Program-made: the position numbers and the translations under genes
Assembly: GCA_963720805.1 (NCBI GenBank)
Contig: CAVRGT010000003.1
Coordinates: 141,872 to 205,871, forward strand
Length of the DNA: 64,000 nucleotides
Direction: 5' to 3'
From: VRUE01 sp963720805
GTDB lineage: Bacteria; Actinomycetota; Thermoleophilia; Solirubrobacterales; 70-9
Shown here: one piece after another, positions 18,348 to 27,115 of the stretch
Numbering within the stretch: the first letter of the stretch is position 1
How the letters are laid out: each line of letters begins with the position of its first letter
Notes under the pieces: model-generated
The model's input: only the letters and a program-made list of their open reading frames with translations
The model's database searches: none
Told to the model about the DNA's origin: nothing

Positions 18348-19376
18348 CTAACCAAAGAAAACCTCGGCCTCCGAGTACAACGATGCGGGAACCGTCTTGA
18401 GCTTCGCCGTGGCCTCGCTCAGATCAACCAACCCGATGTCCGTGCCCCGCAGCGCCGTCATCTTGCCCCAGTCCCCAGCATCCGCGGCGTCAATCGCGTG
18501 CAAGCCAAACCTTGTCGCCAGCACCCGGTCAAACGCAGTCGGCGTCCCCCCGCGCTGGACGTGGCCGAGCACCGTCGCCCGCGCCTCCTTGCCCGTCCGC
18601 TGCTCGATCTCGCCCTCGAGCCAATGGGCGATGCCGCCAAGGGCGACGTGGCCGAACTGGTCGAGCTTCTCGTTTTTGGTCTCGGGCATGCCGCCGAGCG
18701 GCTGGGCACCCTCCGAGACAACGAGGATCGGCGCGTAGTGGTGCTCGAAGCGGCGGCCGACGAACTCGCAGACGCGGTCGAGATCAAAGGGCAACTCGGG
18801 GATCAGGATCACGTTGGCACCGCCGGCGAGGCCGGCGTGAAAGGCGATCCAGCCGGCGTGGCGGCCCATCACCTCGACGATCAGCACCCGGTGGTGGCTG
18901 TCGGCCGTCGTGTGCAGGCGGTCGATCGCCTCCATCGCGATGTTGACCGCGGTGTCGAAGCCAAAGGTGTAGTCGGTGGCGCCGAGGTCGTTGTCGATCG
19001 TCTTCGGCACGCCGACCACCCGGACACCGTGCTCGGAGTACAGGCGCGACGCGGCGCCGAGCGTGTCCTCGCCACCAATCGCGATCAGACCATCAACACC
19101 ATCGGCCTTCAAGTTCTCGGCGAGGCGCTCCGGCCCACCATCCTCCTTGAAGGGATTGGTCCGGGAGGCGCCGAGGATCGTGCCGCCCCGGGGCAGGATG
19201 CCGCGCACCTCGGGCACCCCGAGCGGGCGGCTGTCGCGCTCCAGCGGCCCGCGCCAGCCGTCGCGGTAGCCGACGAACTCGTGCCCACCCTGTTCGACGC
19301 CCTTGCGCACGATCGCCCGGATCACCGCATTGAGGCCGGGGCAATCTCCACCACCGGTGAGCACGCCGATCCGCAT
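18348..19376 (-). CDS. pfp: 6-phosphofructokinase, predicted PPi-dependent
   Basis: This enzyme makes fructose 1,6-bisphosphate. The 342-residue protein is a group PFK: GVLTGGGDCPGLNAVIR at the N-terminus, GGEDTLGAA (residues 101-109), PKTIDNDLGATDYTFGFDTA (124-143), VEVMGRHAGW and LGHVQRGGTPTAFDR. Asp104 and Lys125 replace the two Gly residues that define ATP-dependent enzymes (E. coli Gly104 and Gly124); both changes mark pyrophosphate-dependent PFKs. The reaction would then be reversible and serve glycolysis or gluconeogenesis. The start is ATG, with palindromes on both sides, and the gene is monocistronic. Confidence 0.92.
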   Translation of the reverse strand: MRIGVLTGGGDCPGLNAVIRAIVRKGVEQGGHEFVGYRDGWRGPLERDSRPLGVPEVRGILPRGGTILGASRTNPFKEDGGPERLAENLKADGVDGLIAIGGEDTLGAASRLYSEHGVRVVGVPKTIDNDLGATDYTFGFDTAVNIAMEAIDRLHTTADSHHRVLIVEVMGRHAGWIAFHAGLAGGANVILIPELPFDLDRVCEFVGRRFEHHYAPILVVSEGAQPLGGMPETKNEKLDQFGHVALGGIAHWLEGEIEQRTGKEARATVLGHVQRGGTPTAFDRVLATRFGLHAIDAADAGDWGKMTALRGTDIGLVDLSEATAKLKTVPASLYSEAEVFFG

Positions 19377-19387
19377 CGCCTCAGGTT

Positions 19388-19504
19388 AAGGCCTGTCCCG
19401 GCAGGGGCTTCGCTTAACTTCTTCGAAGGGACGGCATTAGGCTGGCGCCCCAAGGCGTCCGGCGAAAAAGTGCAAGACGCTCCACCCCTGCCGGGACAGG
19501 CCTT
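19388..19504. repeat. Family A palindromic repeat, copy 3
   Basis: Perfect 20-nt arms AAGGCCTGTCCCGGCAGGGG and complement surround CGCTTAACTTCTTCG and CGAAAAAGTGCAAGACGC, with a variable middle. The element separates the pfp start from the divergent methyltransferase, so promoters for both genes must lie in or next to it. Only 21 bases remain between its right end and the methyltransferase ATG, and these contain the ribosome binding site. Confidence 0.9.
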
Positions 19505-19525
19505 GTCCATGAAAGGAGATATGCG

Positions 19526-20344
19526 ATGAACGACGAGATGGATCTGCAGACCCTGCGGGAAGCGCAGTTGAAGACTTGGTCGGAGGGCGACTTCGCCGTG
19601 GTCGCGGCGGTGGTGGTGATGGTTTCCGAGGAACTGGTCGAAGCGCTCGACGTCGTTCCCGGAGAGCGTGTGCTCGATGTCGCCTGCGGCAGCGGCAACG
19701 CTGCGATCGCGGCGGCGCGGCGCACCTGGGGCAACGTGGTCGGCACCGACTTCGTCGCGGCCCTGCTCGCGCGGGCCCGCGAGCGCGCCGCCGCTGAGCG
19801 CCTCGACGTCGAGTTCGTCGAGGGCGACGCCGCCGAGCTTCCCTTCGGCGAAGGCGAGTTCGACGTGGTCACCTCCGTCTTCGGCGCGATGTTCGCGCCC
19901 GATCAGGGGCAGGCAGCGAACGAGCTGCTGCGCGTCTGCAAGCCGGGTGGGCGCATCGGCATGGCGAACTGGGTTCCCGACGGGCCAGTCAGCCAACTCT
20001 TCGGCATCGTCGCCAAACACGTGCCGCCGCCGCCAGGCTTCACGCCGCCGGTGCTCTGGGGGACCGAGGACCACGTCCGCGATCTCTTTGACGAAGGAGT
20101 CACGGACCTGCGCTTCGAGCGCAAGACCTCGCGCCAGCCGTTCCGCTCGATCGACCACTACATGGAGATCTTCCGCAACTACTTCGGCCCGATCAAGCTC
20201 GCCTTCGAGCGGGTCGGCCCCGACGGCGAAGCAGCCCTGGAGGCGGATCTACGCGAGCAGCTCGGCAAGTGCAACACGGCCGGCGACCGCGCCTTCGTGC
20301 TCGAACCCGAGTACCTACAGATAACCGCGGTGCGGTCGGGCTGA
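19526..20344 (+). CDS. Class I SAM-dependent methyltransferase
   Basis: The 272-residue protein has motif I VLDVACGSGNAAIAAAR (about residues 49-65), the acidic residue after beta-2 (VVGTDF), motif II-like EFVEGDAAELPFGEGEFDVV and motif III LLRVCKPGGRIGMANW. This is the Methyltransf_11/UbiE-like class; the substrate is unknown. A strong Shine-Dalgarno AAAGGAGA precedes the ATG. Its TGA stop lies inside the arm of a family D repeat. Confidence 0.88.
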   Translation: MNDEMDLQTLREAQLKTWSEGDFAVVAAVVVMVSEELVEALDVVPGERVLDVACGSGNAAIAAARRTWGNVVGTDFVAALLARARERAAAERLDVEFVEGDAAELPFGEGEFDVVTSVFGAMFAPDQGQAANELLRVCKPGGRIGMANWVPDGPVSQLFGIVAKHVPPPPGFTPPVLWGTEDHVRDLFDEGVTDLRFERKTSRQPFRSIDHYMEIFRNYFGPIKLAFERVGPDGEAALEADLREQLGKCNTAGDRAFVLEPEYLQITAVRSG

Positions 20345-20423
20345 CCAAGCAGATCGGTGGACGCAGGGAGCGTGGCGTGCTCCGCACGCGAGCGACCGAG
20401 GACGCCGATATGCGCCGGTCAGC
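20340..20423. repeat. Family D repeat, copy 1, supplying two stop codons
   Basis: The short outer arms GCTGACC and GGTCAGC flank a core GACGCAGGGAGCGTGGCGTG then CTCCGCACGCGAGCGACCGA and GGACGCCGATATGCGCC. The core is nearly identical to 48461-48517 and a degenerate copy lies at 43902-43962. The TGA in the left arm ends the methyltransferase. The TGA in the right arm (minus strand) ends the small membrane protein. The repeat thus terminates both convergent genes. Confidence 0.85.
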
Positions 20424-20565
20424 TCGGCCGCAGGACGCGGATTGAGGCGCCGATGACCAGGATGCCGAAGAAGATCAGGCCGGCGACGCCGCCGCCCTGA
20501 CCGAGCACGCTGTAGAAGACGGTCGTGGTCGCGAGGGCGAGAAAGAGTGTGATCACCATTCCCAT
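20419..20565 (-). CDS. 48-residue membrane protein at the end of the trp run
   Basis: A short frame starts at ATG with AGGA ten bases upstream and encodes MGMVITLFLALATTTVFYSV, then LGQGGGVAGLIFFGILVIGA and a short SIRVLRPS tail. It has two hydrophobic helices separated by a Gly-rich turn. It begins 36 bases after the trpA stop on the same strand and ends in a repeat arm. It is not recognised. The composition and ribosome binding site support a real gene. Confidence 0.6.
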   Translation of the reverse strand: MGMVITLFLALATTTVFYSVLGQGGGVAGLIFFGILVIGASIRVLRPS

Positions 20566-20601
20566 GCGGCGCGCATCCTATCCATTCGGGCGGTTGCGGT
20601 C

Positions 20602-21407
20602 TCAGCCCGCGAGCGCGGCGCGAGAATCTCGCAGGAAGCTGCCGACGGCCTCTGCCGCCGCATCCGGCCCACTCGCCTCGCCGGCGGCCCTGACGAGTCG
20701 ACTGCCGACAATGACGCCGTCGGCGACCGCGCCGACCCGTGCCGCCTGTTCTGGAGTCCCGATGCCAAAGCCAACGGCCACCGGGACCTCCGCATCGGCC
20801 TTGGTGGCTACAACCAGATCGTTCAGCTCCGGCGGAAGCTCCTCGCGCTCACCGGTGGTGCCCACGGTCGAGACGACGTAGACGAATCCCTGCGCCGCCG
20901 CGCAGATCCGCGCCCGCCGCTCGGCCGGCGTAGTCGGCGCCACCAACGGCACCAGCGCCAACCCCACGGCCGCAAACGCCTCCCGCACCGGCTCTGCTTC
21001 CTCCAGCGGCAGATCAGGCACGATCGCCCCCGCGGCCCCGACCCCAAGCGCCTTCTCGGCAAACGCCGCGGCCCCCCCGTGCGCCAGGACCATGTTGGAG
21101 TAGACCATGAAGACCACCGGCACCCGCCCGGAAATCAGCTCGCAGATCTCCAGCGCCGTCTCGAGAGTCGCCCCCGCCTCCAGCGCGGCAGTCGCCGCGG
21201 CATGAATCGTTGGCCCATCCGCCAGCGGATCGGAAAACGGCACCCCAAGCTCAACCAGATCGGCCCCGGACTCCGCATAAGCCTCAGCCACCGCGCGCGA
21301 AGTCTCCGCATCGGGATACCCGGCCATCATGTACGGCATCAACGCCGCCCGACCTTCGTTCTTGGCGTGCTGGAATGCTGCCGCGACTGTCTCTCGACCC
21401 CCGTCAC
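20602..21407 (-). CDS. trpA: Tryptophan synthase alpha chain (probable frameshift near start)
   Basis: TrpA splits indole-3-glycerol phosphate to indole and G3P. Visible are ALMPYMMAGYPD, DLVELGVPFSDPLADGPTI with the catalytic Glu and Asp, IVPDLPLEEAEP, and the phosphate-binding GFGIGTPEQAARV and DGVIVGSRLV. The uninterrupted frame begins at 21342, but upstream sequence still codes the expected TVAAAFQHAKNEGRA. A GTG at 21407, ten bases after the trpB stop, would start the protein (VTGVER..) if one base were missing near 21390. I take that as the true start with an indel. Confidence 0.92.
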
Positions 21408-21416
21408 AGTCTCGCC

Positions 21417-22586
21417 TCAGGCACCAGTTCGCTCCATCACCTCAGCCAGGTCCTTGTCGCCGCGCCCCGAGAGACAGAGCACGTCGTAACCGTCGCCGCT
21501 TCCACCGTTCTCCAAGAACCAGGCAATCGCGTGCGATGACTCGAGCGCCGGGATGATTCCCTCGAGCTTGCAGAGCTCAGCGAATGCCGCAAGCGCCTGC
21601 GCATCGGTGACCGAGAAGTAGCTCGCCCGGCCGCGTATCGCGCAGGTGCGCGTGCTCGGGGCCGACGCCGGGATAGTCGAGCCCGGCCGAGACCGAGTGC
21701 GCCTCGAGGATCTGGCCCTCGGGTCGGCGATCACCGAGGAGAGCGAGCCGTGCAGGACGCCGGTGCTGCCCGTGCCGAGCGAGGCGCCGTGGCGATCGGT
21801 GTCGAGACCCTCCCCCGCCGCCTCGACCCCGATCAGGGCGACCTCGGCATCGTCGATGAAGGGCGTGAAGATCCCGATCGAGTTGGAGCCGCCGCCGACG
21901 CAGGCGATCACACGGGCGGGAAGCGCGCCCTCGGCAGCGAGCGCCTGCTCACGCGCCTCCTCGCCGATCACCCACTGCAGATCGCGCACCAGGGCCGGGT
22001 AGGGCGCCGGACCGACGGCGGAGCCGATCACGTAGTGGGTGGTCTCGACGTTGGCGACCCAGTCGCGGATCGCGGCGCTGACCGCCTCCTTCAGCGTCCG
22101 CGCCCCAGCCTCGACCGGCACCACCTCGGCCCCGAGCAGGCCCATCCGCTCGACGTTGGGCCGCTGGCGGCGGATGTCCTCCGAGCCCATGTAGACGACG
22201 CACTCCAGCCCGAGCAGGGCGCAGGCGGTGGCGGTGGCGACGCCGTGCTGGCCGGCGCCGGTCTCGGCGATCACGCGTGGCTTGCCCATCCGCTCGGCGA
22301 GCAATGCCTGGCCGATCGCGTTGTTGATCTTGTGGGCGCCGGTGTGGGCGAGGTCCTCGCGCTTGAGGTAGACGCGCCGGCCCGCCCGCGCCGAGAGGCG
22401 ATCGGCGAGGTAGAGCGGCGTCGGGCGGCCGATGAAATCGCGATGCAGATGTTTGAGGCGCCGGTTGAAGGCCGGGTCCTCGCGCGCCTCGGCCCAGGCG
22501 GCGCTCAGCTCATCGAGCGCCGCGATCAGGGTCTCGGGCACGTAGCGGCCCCCGTAGGGGCCAAATCTCTCCTCGACGGCGCTCAT
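21417..22586 (-). CDS. trpB: Tryptophan synthase beta chain (two compensating frameshifts)
   Basis: TrpB condenses indole with serine using PLP. It has FGPYGGRYVPETL at the N-terminus, the PLP lysine in REDLAHTGAHKINNA, ETGAGQHGVATATA, the phosphate loop GGGSNSIG and the C-terminal CLSGRGDKD. The frame stays open for 389 codons. About 30 residues after SSVIADP (21634-21725) are Arg/Ser-rich nonsense; shifting by one restores EGQILEAHSVSAGLDYPGVG and the following conserved residues. So a deletion near 21725 and an insertion near 21634 are inferred. The ATG overlaps the trpF stop (ATGA). Confidence 0.95.
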   Translation of the reverse strand: MSAVEERFGPYGGRYVPETLIAALDELSAAWAEAREDPAFNRRLKHLHRDFIGRPTPLYLADRLSARAGRRVYLKREDLAHTGAHKINNAIGQALLAERMGKPRVIAETGAGQHGVATATACALLGLECVVYMGSEDIRRQRPNVERMGLLGAEVVPVEAGARTLKEAVSAAIRDWVANVETTHYVIGSAVGPAPYPALVRDLQWVIGEEAREQALAAEGALPARVIACVGGGSNSIGIFTPFIDDAEVALIGVEAAGEGLDTDRHGASLGTGSTGVLHGSLSSVIADPRARSSRRTRSRPGSTIPASAPSTRTCAIRGRASYFSVTDAQALAAFAELCKLEGIIPALESSHAIAWFLENGGSGDGYDVLCLSGRGDKDLAEVMERTGA

Positions 22587-23218
22587 GCCGAGGGGACGCT
22601 AGCTACACCGGCCGCCTCGAAGAAGGCAGCCATCGCCGCGTGGTCCTTGCGCCCGGGCTCCGCCTCGACTCCGCTCGCCACGTCGACCGCAAACGGGTGC
22701 GTGACCGCGATCGCTTCGGCGACGTTGTCGGGCCGCAAGCCTCCGGCGACGATCGCCGGAATCTCGGAACGCCGCTCGCGCAGCAGCCCCCAGTCAAAGC
22801 TTTCGCCAGTCCCTCCCCAGAGCCCCCTGCCGCGCCGATCGAAAAGATGGAAGTCAGTCCGAAACACCTCTGCCCCATGCACCTCGGCCCCACTGGACAC
22901 ATGGATCGCCTTGATCACCTTGACCCCCGTCCGCCGCGCCACCTCAGCGCAGAACTGAGGCCCCTCGGCCCCGTTCAGCTGCACCATCGTCAACCCGGCC
23001 CCCTCGACGGCCTTGGCGACGTCCTCCAACTCCGGATTGACAAAGACCCCCACAACCTCGCACTTGCGCCGAAACGCGGCACAAATCGCCGCCGCTTCGT
23101 CAGCCGGACAGGCCCGGGGACTCTTGTCGTAATGAATCAGCCCGATCGCCCAAGCCCCAAGCAGCACCGCCTCGGCGGCGTCGTCCAGGTTCGTGATCCC
23201 ACAAATCTTCACGCGCAT
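22583..23218 (-). CDS. trpF: Phosphoribosylanthranilate isomerase
   Basis: TrpF converts PRA to CdRP in tryptophan synthesis. MRVKICGITNLDDA carries the catalytic Cys, VGVFVNPE and VQLNGAEGPQFC follow, then FDWGLL and the phosphate-binding AGGLRPDNVAEAI and VDVASGVEAEPGRKD. The length is 211 residues. ATG at 23218 was chosen because KICGIT must be N-terminal; upstream in-frame sequence is a family B palindrome. It overlaps trpB by ATGA. Confidence 0.95.
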   Translation of the reverse strand: MRVKICGITNLDDAAEAVLLGAWAIGLIHYDKSPRACPADEAAAICAAFRRKCEVVGVFVNPELEDVAKAVEGAGLTMVQLNGAEGPQFCAEVARRTGVKVIKAIHVSSGAEVHGAEVFRTDFHLFDRRGRGLWGGTGESFDWGLLRERRSEIPAIVAGGLRPDNVAEAIAVTHPFAVDVASGVEAEPGRKDHAAMAAFFEAAGVASVPSA

Positions 23219-23269
23219 ACGCCTCAGGGTACGCGAGCAGCCGGCGCGGCAATCCGCGCGAGTCAGGAG

Positions 23270-23343
23270 AGCGTCGGGAGGCGCTTCCCAAAACACTCCA
23301 GCGAGGCTCCCGCCGAGCGTTTTGGGAAGCGCCTCCCGACGCT
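23270..23343. repeat. Family B palindromic repeat, copy 2
   Basis: The arms AGCGTCGGGAGGCGCTTCCC and complement flank the family B core (AAAACACTCCAGCGAGGCTC, CCGCCGAGCGTTTT). It lies between htrA and trpF on the same strand. It may terminate htrA transcripts, leaving trpF to use its own promoter in the remaining 50 bases. Confidence 0.9.
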
Positions 23344-23357
23344 TTGCCGCCCCGCGC

Positions 23358-24575
23358 CTATTCCGCCGACTTCGGCCGCACCCCGAGCGTGACCGTGACG
23401 TGCTTCGTTTCGTTGTCGCCACGCAAGACGGTCAGTTCCATCTTTTCGCCCGGCTGCGCGCCGTTGACCGCGTCGACCACTTCTTCCATCGAGTCGACCG
23501 GCTTGCCGTCGACTTCGGTGATGATGTCGCCGCCGAGATCGACTTTGACGCCTTCGATCGTCGCTTCGGTGTCGCCGCCTTCGATGCCCGCCTTGTCGGC
23601 CGGGCTGCCTTTGACCACTTCGTTGACGAGGACGCCTTTTTCGACCGGCAGTTTCAGCGCCTTCGCCAGCGCCGGGGTGACACTGCCACCGCTGATGCCG
23701 ATGTAAGCGTGCTCGACCTTGCCGTGGGCTTCGAGTTGTTCGACCACTTCGCGGGCGGTGTTGATCGGCACCGCGAAGCCGATTCCAACGTTGCCGTCAC
23801 CGCTGCCGCCGGTCTGGATCTGGGAGTTGATCCCGATCACGTTGCCTTCGGAGTCGATCAAGGGCCCACCCGAGTTGCCGGGGTTGATCGCCGCATCGGT
23901 CTGGATCACGTGCGAGATCGAGAAGCCGTTGGGGGCCTGGATCTGGCGCTGCAAAGCGGAGACGATGCCAGCCGTGACCGTGCGGTCGAGCCCGAAGGGA
24001 TTGCCGATCGCGACCACCGGGTCGCCGACCTGCAACCTGGCGGAGTTGCCGAGCGTGAGCGGGTGCTGTTGGTCGGCGGGAACGTCGACCTTGAGCAGAG
24101 CGACGTCGGTCGCCGGATCGGCCCCGACCACTTCGGCTTCGTGCTCGGTATCGGAGGAGCCCAACCGGACCTCGACCTTGGTTGCACCTTCGACCACGTG
24201 GTTGTTGGTGATGATGTGGCCTTCGTTGTCGATCAGGAAGCCCGAGCCGGTGGCGATGCCGCCACCGCGCGATTCTTCTTCGCCGCCGAACGGGCTGAGC
24301 GGCGCCGAGGATTCTTCAGCGGGCTCGGTCGATTCGATGAAGGCAACTCCCGGTCCGTCGCTGCGGTAGATCTGGTTGACCGTGCTCGGGACATCGCTGC
24401 TTTCGGTGTTGGCGACGGGAGCACTGCTGAGCGGCGCCGCGATCGTCGTCGTGGTGTTGTGGCCGGTATCGAGCAAACCGGCCGCAACGGCGATACCACC
24501 AACAACCGCGACCACGGCGCCGCCGAGCAGTGCCGAACCGAACGATGTGCGAAAGAAGCGACGCATTGGGGGCAC
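23358..24575 (-). CDS. htrA: HtrA/DegP-type trypsin-like serine protease with PDZ domain
   Basis: This membrane-anchored envelope protease has 405 residues. It has an N-terminal transmembrane segment (about 17-36), a Thr/Ser-rich linker, a protease domain with the triad His126 (ITNNHVVEG), Asp157 (ATDVALLKV) and Ser235 (NPGNSGGPL), and a C-terminal PDZ domain with VLVNEVVKGSPADKAGI and a GGDIITEVDGKPV box. It lies inside the trp gene run but is bounded by a palindrome downstream and a 60-base gap upstream, so it is probably transcribed separately. Confidence 0.95.
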   Translation of the reverse strand: MPPMRRFFRTSFGSALLGGAVVAVVGGIAVAAGLLDTGHNTTTTIAAPLSSAPVANTESSDVPSTVNQIYRSDGPGVAFIESTEPAEESSAPLSPFGGEEESRGGGIATGSGFLIDNEGHIITNNHVVEGATKVEVRLGSSDTEHEAEVVGADPATDVALLKVDVPADQQHPLTLGNSARLQVGDPVVAIGNPFGLDRTVTAGIVSALQRQIQAPNGFSISHVIQTDAAINPGNSGGPLIDSEGNVIGINSQIQTGGSGDGNVGIGFAVPINTAREVVEQLEAHGKVEHAYIGISGGSVTPALAKALKLPVEKGVLVNEVVKGSPADKAGIEGGDTEATIEGVKVDLGGDIITEVDGKPVDSMEEVVDAVNGAQPGEKMELTVLRGDNETKHVTVTLGVRPKSAE

Positions 24576-24638
24576 TGTAGGAGGCCTCTCTCAGCGCTAC
24601 CTAAACGAGCCTCAAACCGGGCTTAAATTCCGGATCGC

Positions 24639-25445
24639 TCAGGGCAGGCGATGCTCGCGGGTGCCGTCGTCGGTACCGGTCAGCTCCCGAGTCTTCGCCT
24701 CGGGGTCGGGCGCGCTCATCAGGGCGCCACCGATCAGCACGGCGTCAACCCCGACACGGTCGAGTTCCTCGAGCTCCTCGCGCGAGGAGATGCCGCTCTC
24801 GGCAACGACGGTCTTGCCCGCCGGCACGTCGGTGATCAGCTCATACGTGGTCGAGACGTCGACCGTGCCCGTGTCGAGATTGCGGTTGTTGATCCCGATC
24901 ACGTCGGCGTCGAGCTCGAGCGCTCGCTGCAGCTCCTCGGCATCGTGGACCTCAACCAGGCAGTCGAGGTCGAGGCCCCGTGCCATCTCATACATCTCGC
25001 CCAACTCGCGATCGGAAAGCGCGCGAACGATCAGCAGTACCGCGTCGGCGCCGTTGACCGCCGCCTCGTAGAGCTGGTAGGGGTCGACGATGAAGTCCTT
25101 GCGCAGGATCGGCAGGTCGCAGGCGGCCATCGCGGCGCGCAGGTCGTCGAGCGAGCCGCCGAAGTGGCGCTCGTCGGTGAGCACCGAGAGCGCCGCCGCG
25201 CCACCGCGCTCGTAGGCCTGGACCTGCGCCGCCACGTCGGCGTCGACGGCGATCCCGCCGACGCTGGGCGAGCGCCGCTTGAACTCGGCGATCAGCGACA
25301 GCCCCGGGCGCACCAGCGCCTCGCTGAAGGGGCGGTCCTCGCCGCGCGCGGAAAGGCGCGACTCGAGGTCCGCCTGCGGAACCTGCCCGCGGCGTGTGTG
25401 GACTCCCTCCCGTGCTACCGAGATCAGCTGCTCGATCATTGCCAC
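24639..25445 (-). CDS. trpC: Indole-3-glycerol phosphate synthase
   Basis: TrpC closes the indole ring from CdRP. The 268-residue TIM barrel shows LIAEFKRRSPSVG (catalytic Lys region), SVLTDERHFGGS, LRKDFIVDPYQLYEA, VEVHDAEELQRAL, IGINNRNL, VAESGISSREEL and AVLIGGALM. The start is GTG at 25445 or ATG at 25439 (the two give MAMIEQ.. or MIEQ..). It follows trpD by 14 bases. Confidence 0.96.
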   Translation of the reverse strand: MAMIEQLISVAREGVHTRRGQVPQADLESRLSARGEDRPFSEALVRPGLSLIAEFKRRSPSVGGIAVDADVAAQVQAYERGGAAALSVLTDERHFGGSLDDLRAAMAACDLPILRKDFIVDPYQLYEAAVNGADAVLLIVRALSDRELGEMYEMARGLDLDCLVEVHDAEELQRALELDADVIGINNRNLDTGTVDVSTTYELITDVPAGKTVVAESGISSREELEELDRVGVDAVLIGGALMSAPDPEAKTRELTGTDDGTREHRLP

Positions 25446-25459
25446 TTGCCTGGCGAAGC

Positions 25460-26488
25460 CTAGACGGCGGCGGAGCCGGTCGCCTCGATCAGCTGTCCCA
25501 GCAACTCGGCTGCCGCGCCGGAATCGATTGCGACGGCCGCCCGCTCCACCCCTGCCGCGAGGGTCTCGGCACCGTCGCCGACGTAGATCGCGGCACCGGC
25601 GTTGAGCAGGACGAGGTCACGGCGGGGCCCCAGCTCGCCCGCGAGCACGCCGCGCGAGGCGGCCGCGTTCTGTTCCGGGGTGCCGCCCGCGACGTCCTTC
25701 AACTCGGCGCCCGCCAAGCCGAAGTCGCTCGCCTCAACGTAGTGCTCCTCGGTGCGCCCGTCGCGGACCTCGATCACCCGGGTGCGGGCGGTAATCGAGA
25801 GCTCGTCGACGCCGTCCTCAGCCGAGACGACCATCGCCCGCTCGCTGCCGAGGCCGACCAGCGCCTCGGCGATCGTCTCCTGGTAGTGGCGATCGGAGAC
25901 GCCCAGCAGCTGGCGCTGCGCTCCCGCCGGGTTGGTCAGCGGCCCGAGGAAGTTGAAGATCGTGCGCACGCCGAGCTGCTTGCGCACCGGCACCACGTGC
26001 GCCATCGCCTTGTGGTGGCGGGGCGCGAACATGAAGCCGAAGCCGACCTCGTCGATGCAGCGGCCAACCTGCTCGGGCTCGAGCTCGATGTTGACGCCAA
26101 GCGCCTCGAGCAGGTCGGCCGAGCCGCACTTGCTCGTCGCCGAGCGGTTGCCGTGCTTGGCGACCGCGCAGCCCGCCGCGGCGGCGACCAGCGCGGCGGT
26201 GGTCGAGACATTGAAGGTCGAGGGGCCGCCGCCGGTCCCGGCGGTGTCGACGAGATCGGTGCGGGTCGTGTTGACCGGCGTCGAGAGCGCCCGCATCGTG
26301 CGGGCCAGGCCGACCAGCTCGGGCACGGTCTCGCCCTTGGCCCGCAGCGCGATCAAGAAGGCCGCAGTCTGCACCTCGCTGCTGCGTCCCTCCATGATCT
26401 CGGCCAGCACCGTAGCCGCGTGGTCAGCGGTCAGGTGATCCCCCGCGCAGACCGCATCAATCGCCCTGGTCACCACGTCGTTCGTCAT
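25460..26488 (-). CDS. trpD: Anthranilate phosphoribosyltransferase
   Basis: TrpD transfers phosphoribose from PRPP to anthranilate. The 342-residue length is usual. It has the Gly-rich PRPP loop DTAGTGGGPSTFNVST, AKHGNRSATSKCGSADLLEALG, the anthranilate-site FMFAPRHHKAM and RTIFNFLGPLTNPA. ATG at 26488. A small hairpin lies in the 58-base gap after trpG. Confidence 0.97.
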   Translation of the reverse strand: MTNDVVTRAIDAVCAGDHLTADHAATVLAEIMEGRSSEVQTAAFLIALRAKGETVPELVGLARTMRALSTPVNTTRTDLVDTAGTGGGPSTFNVSTTAALVAAAAGCAVAKHGNRSATSKCGSADLLEALGVNIELEPEQVGRCIDEVGFGFMFAPRHHKAMAHVVPVRKQLGVRTIFNFLGPLTNPAGAQRQLLGVSDRHYQETIAEALVGLGSERAMVVSAEDGVDELSITARTRVIEVRDGRTEEHYVEASDFGLAGAELKDVAGGTPEQNAAASRGVLAGELGPRRDLVLLNAGAAIYVGDGAETLAAGVERAAVAIDSGAAAELLGQLIEATGSAAV

Positions 26489-26497
26489 GCCTGCCCG

Positions 26498-26544
26498 TTC
26501 CGGTGCGCCTTATGCACCGTCGGCGAGCAAAAAGCGCACCGGAA
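26498..26544. other. Hairpin between trpG and trpD
   Basis: The 11-nt arms TTCCGGTGCGC and GCGCACCGGAA enclose a loop that includes GCAAAAA. It sits between the trpG stop and the trpD start, where coupled genes usually have little space, and may attenuate or process the operon mRNA. No T-rich tail follows on the transcribed strand, so a classical terminator is unlikely. Confidence 0.5.
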
Positions 26545-26546
26545 GC

Positions 26547-27113
26547 TCATCGCTGGTCCGCCAGGAAGTTCGCTAGGAGGTGTTTGCCTTGGGGGGTGAG
26601 GACCGACTCGGGGTGGAACTGGACGCCCTCGGCGGGCAGCTCGCGGTGGCGGGCGCCCATCACCACGTCGCCGAGGCGGGCGCTGGTCTCGAGCACGTCG
26701 GGCAGGTCCGGATCTGCCACCAGTGAGTGGTAGCGGCCGGCGACGAAGGGACTGGACAGGCCGGCGAAGATCGTGCGGCCGTCGTGCTCGATCTCGGCGT
26801 CCTTGCCGTGGATCGGCTCGCCCTGGACGGTGCGCCCGCCGAAGGCCTCGACCAGCGATTGGTGGCCAAGGCAGACGCCGAGGACCGGTGTGCCGGCCTC
26901 GGCAAAGCGGCGGATCGCCTCTTTGGAGATGCCGGCCTCGGCAGGCGTGCAGGGGCCGGGAGAGACGACGAGGCGATCGAGATCGCGTTCGAGCAACTCG
27001 TTGACCGTGGCCTTGTCGTTGCGCACGACCTCGAGCTCGGCGCCGAGCTCACCCAGGTACTGGACCAGGTTGTAGGTGAAGGAGTCGTAGTTGTCGATCA
27101 CCAGCACGCGCAT
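26547..27113 (-). CDS. trpG: Anthranilate synthase component II (glutamine amidotransferase)
   Basis: TrpG supplies ammonia from glutamine to TrpE. The class I amidotransferase shows MRVLVIDNYDSFTYNLVQYL, SPGPCTPAEAG, the catalytic Cys in VLGVCLGHQSLVEAFGG, and His/Glu in EGVQFHPESVLTPQG. ATG at 27113 was chosen because RVLVIDNYDSF is the family N-terminus; it lies two bases after the trpE stop. Confidence 0.96.
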   Translation of the reverse strand: MRVLVIDNYDSFTYNLVQYLGELGAELEVVRNDKATVNELLERDLDRLVVSPGPCTPAEAGISKEAIRRFAEAGTPVLGVCLGHQSLVEAFGGRTVQGEPIHGKDAEIEHDGRTIFAGLSSPFVAGRYHSLVADPDLPDVLETSARLGDVVMGARHRELPAEGVQFHPESVLTPQGKHLLANFLADQR

Positions 27114-27115
27114 GC

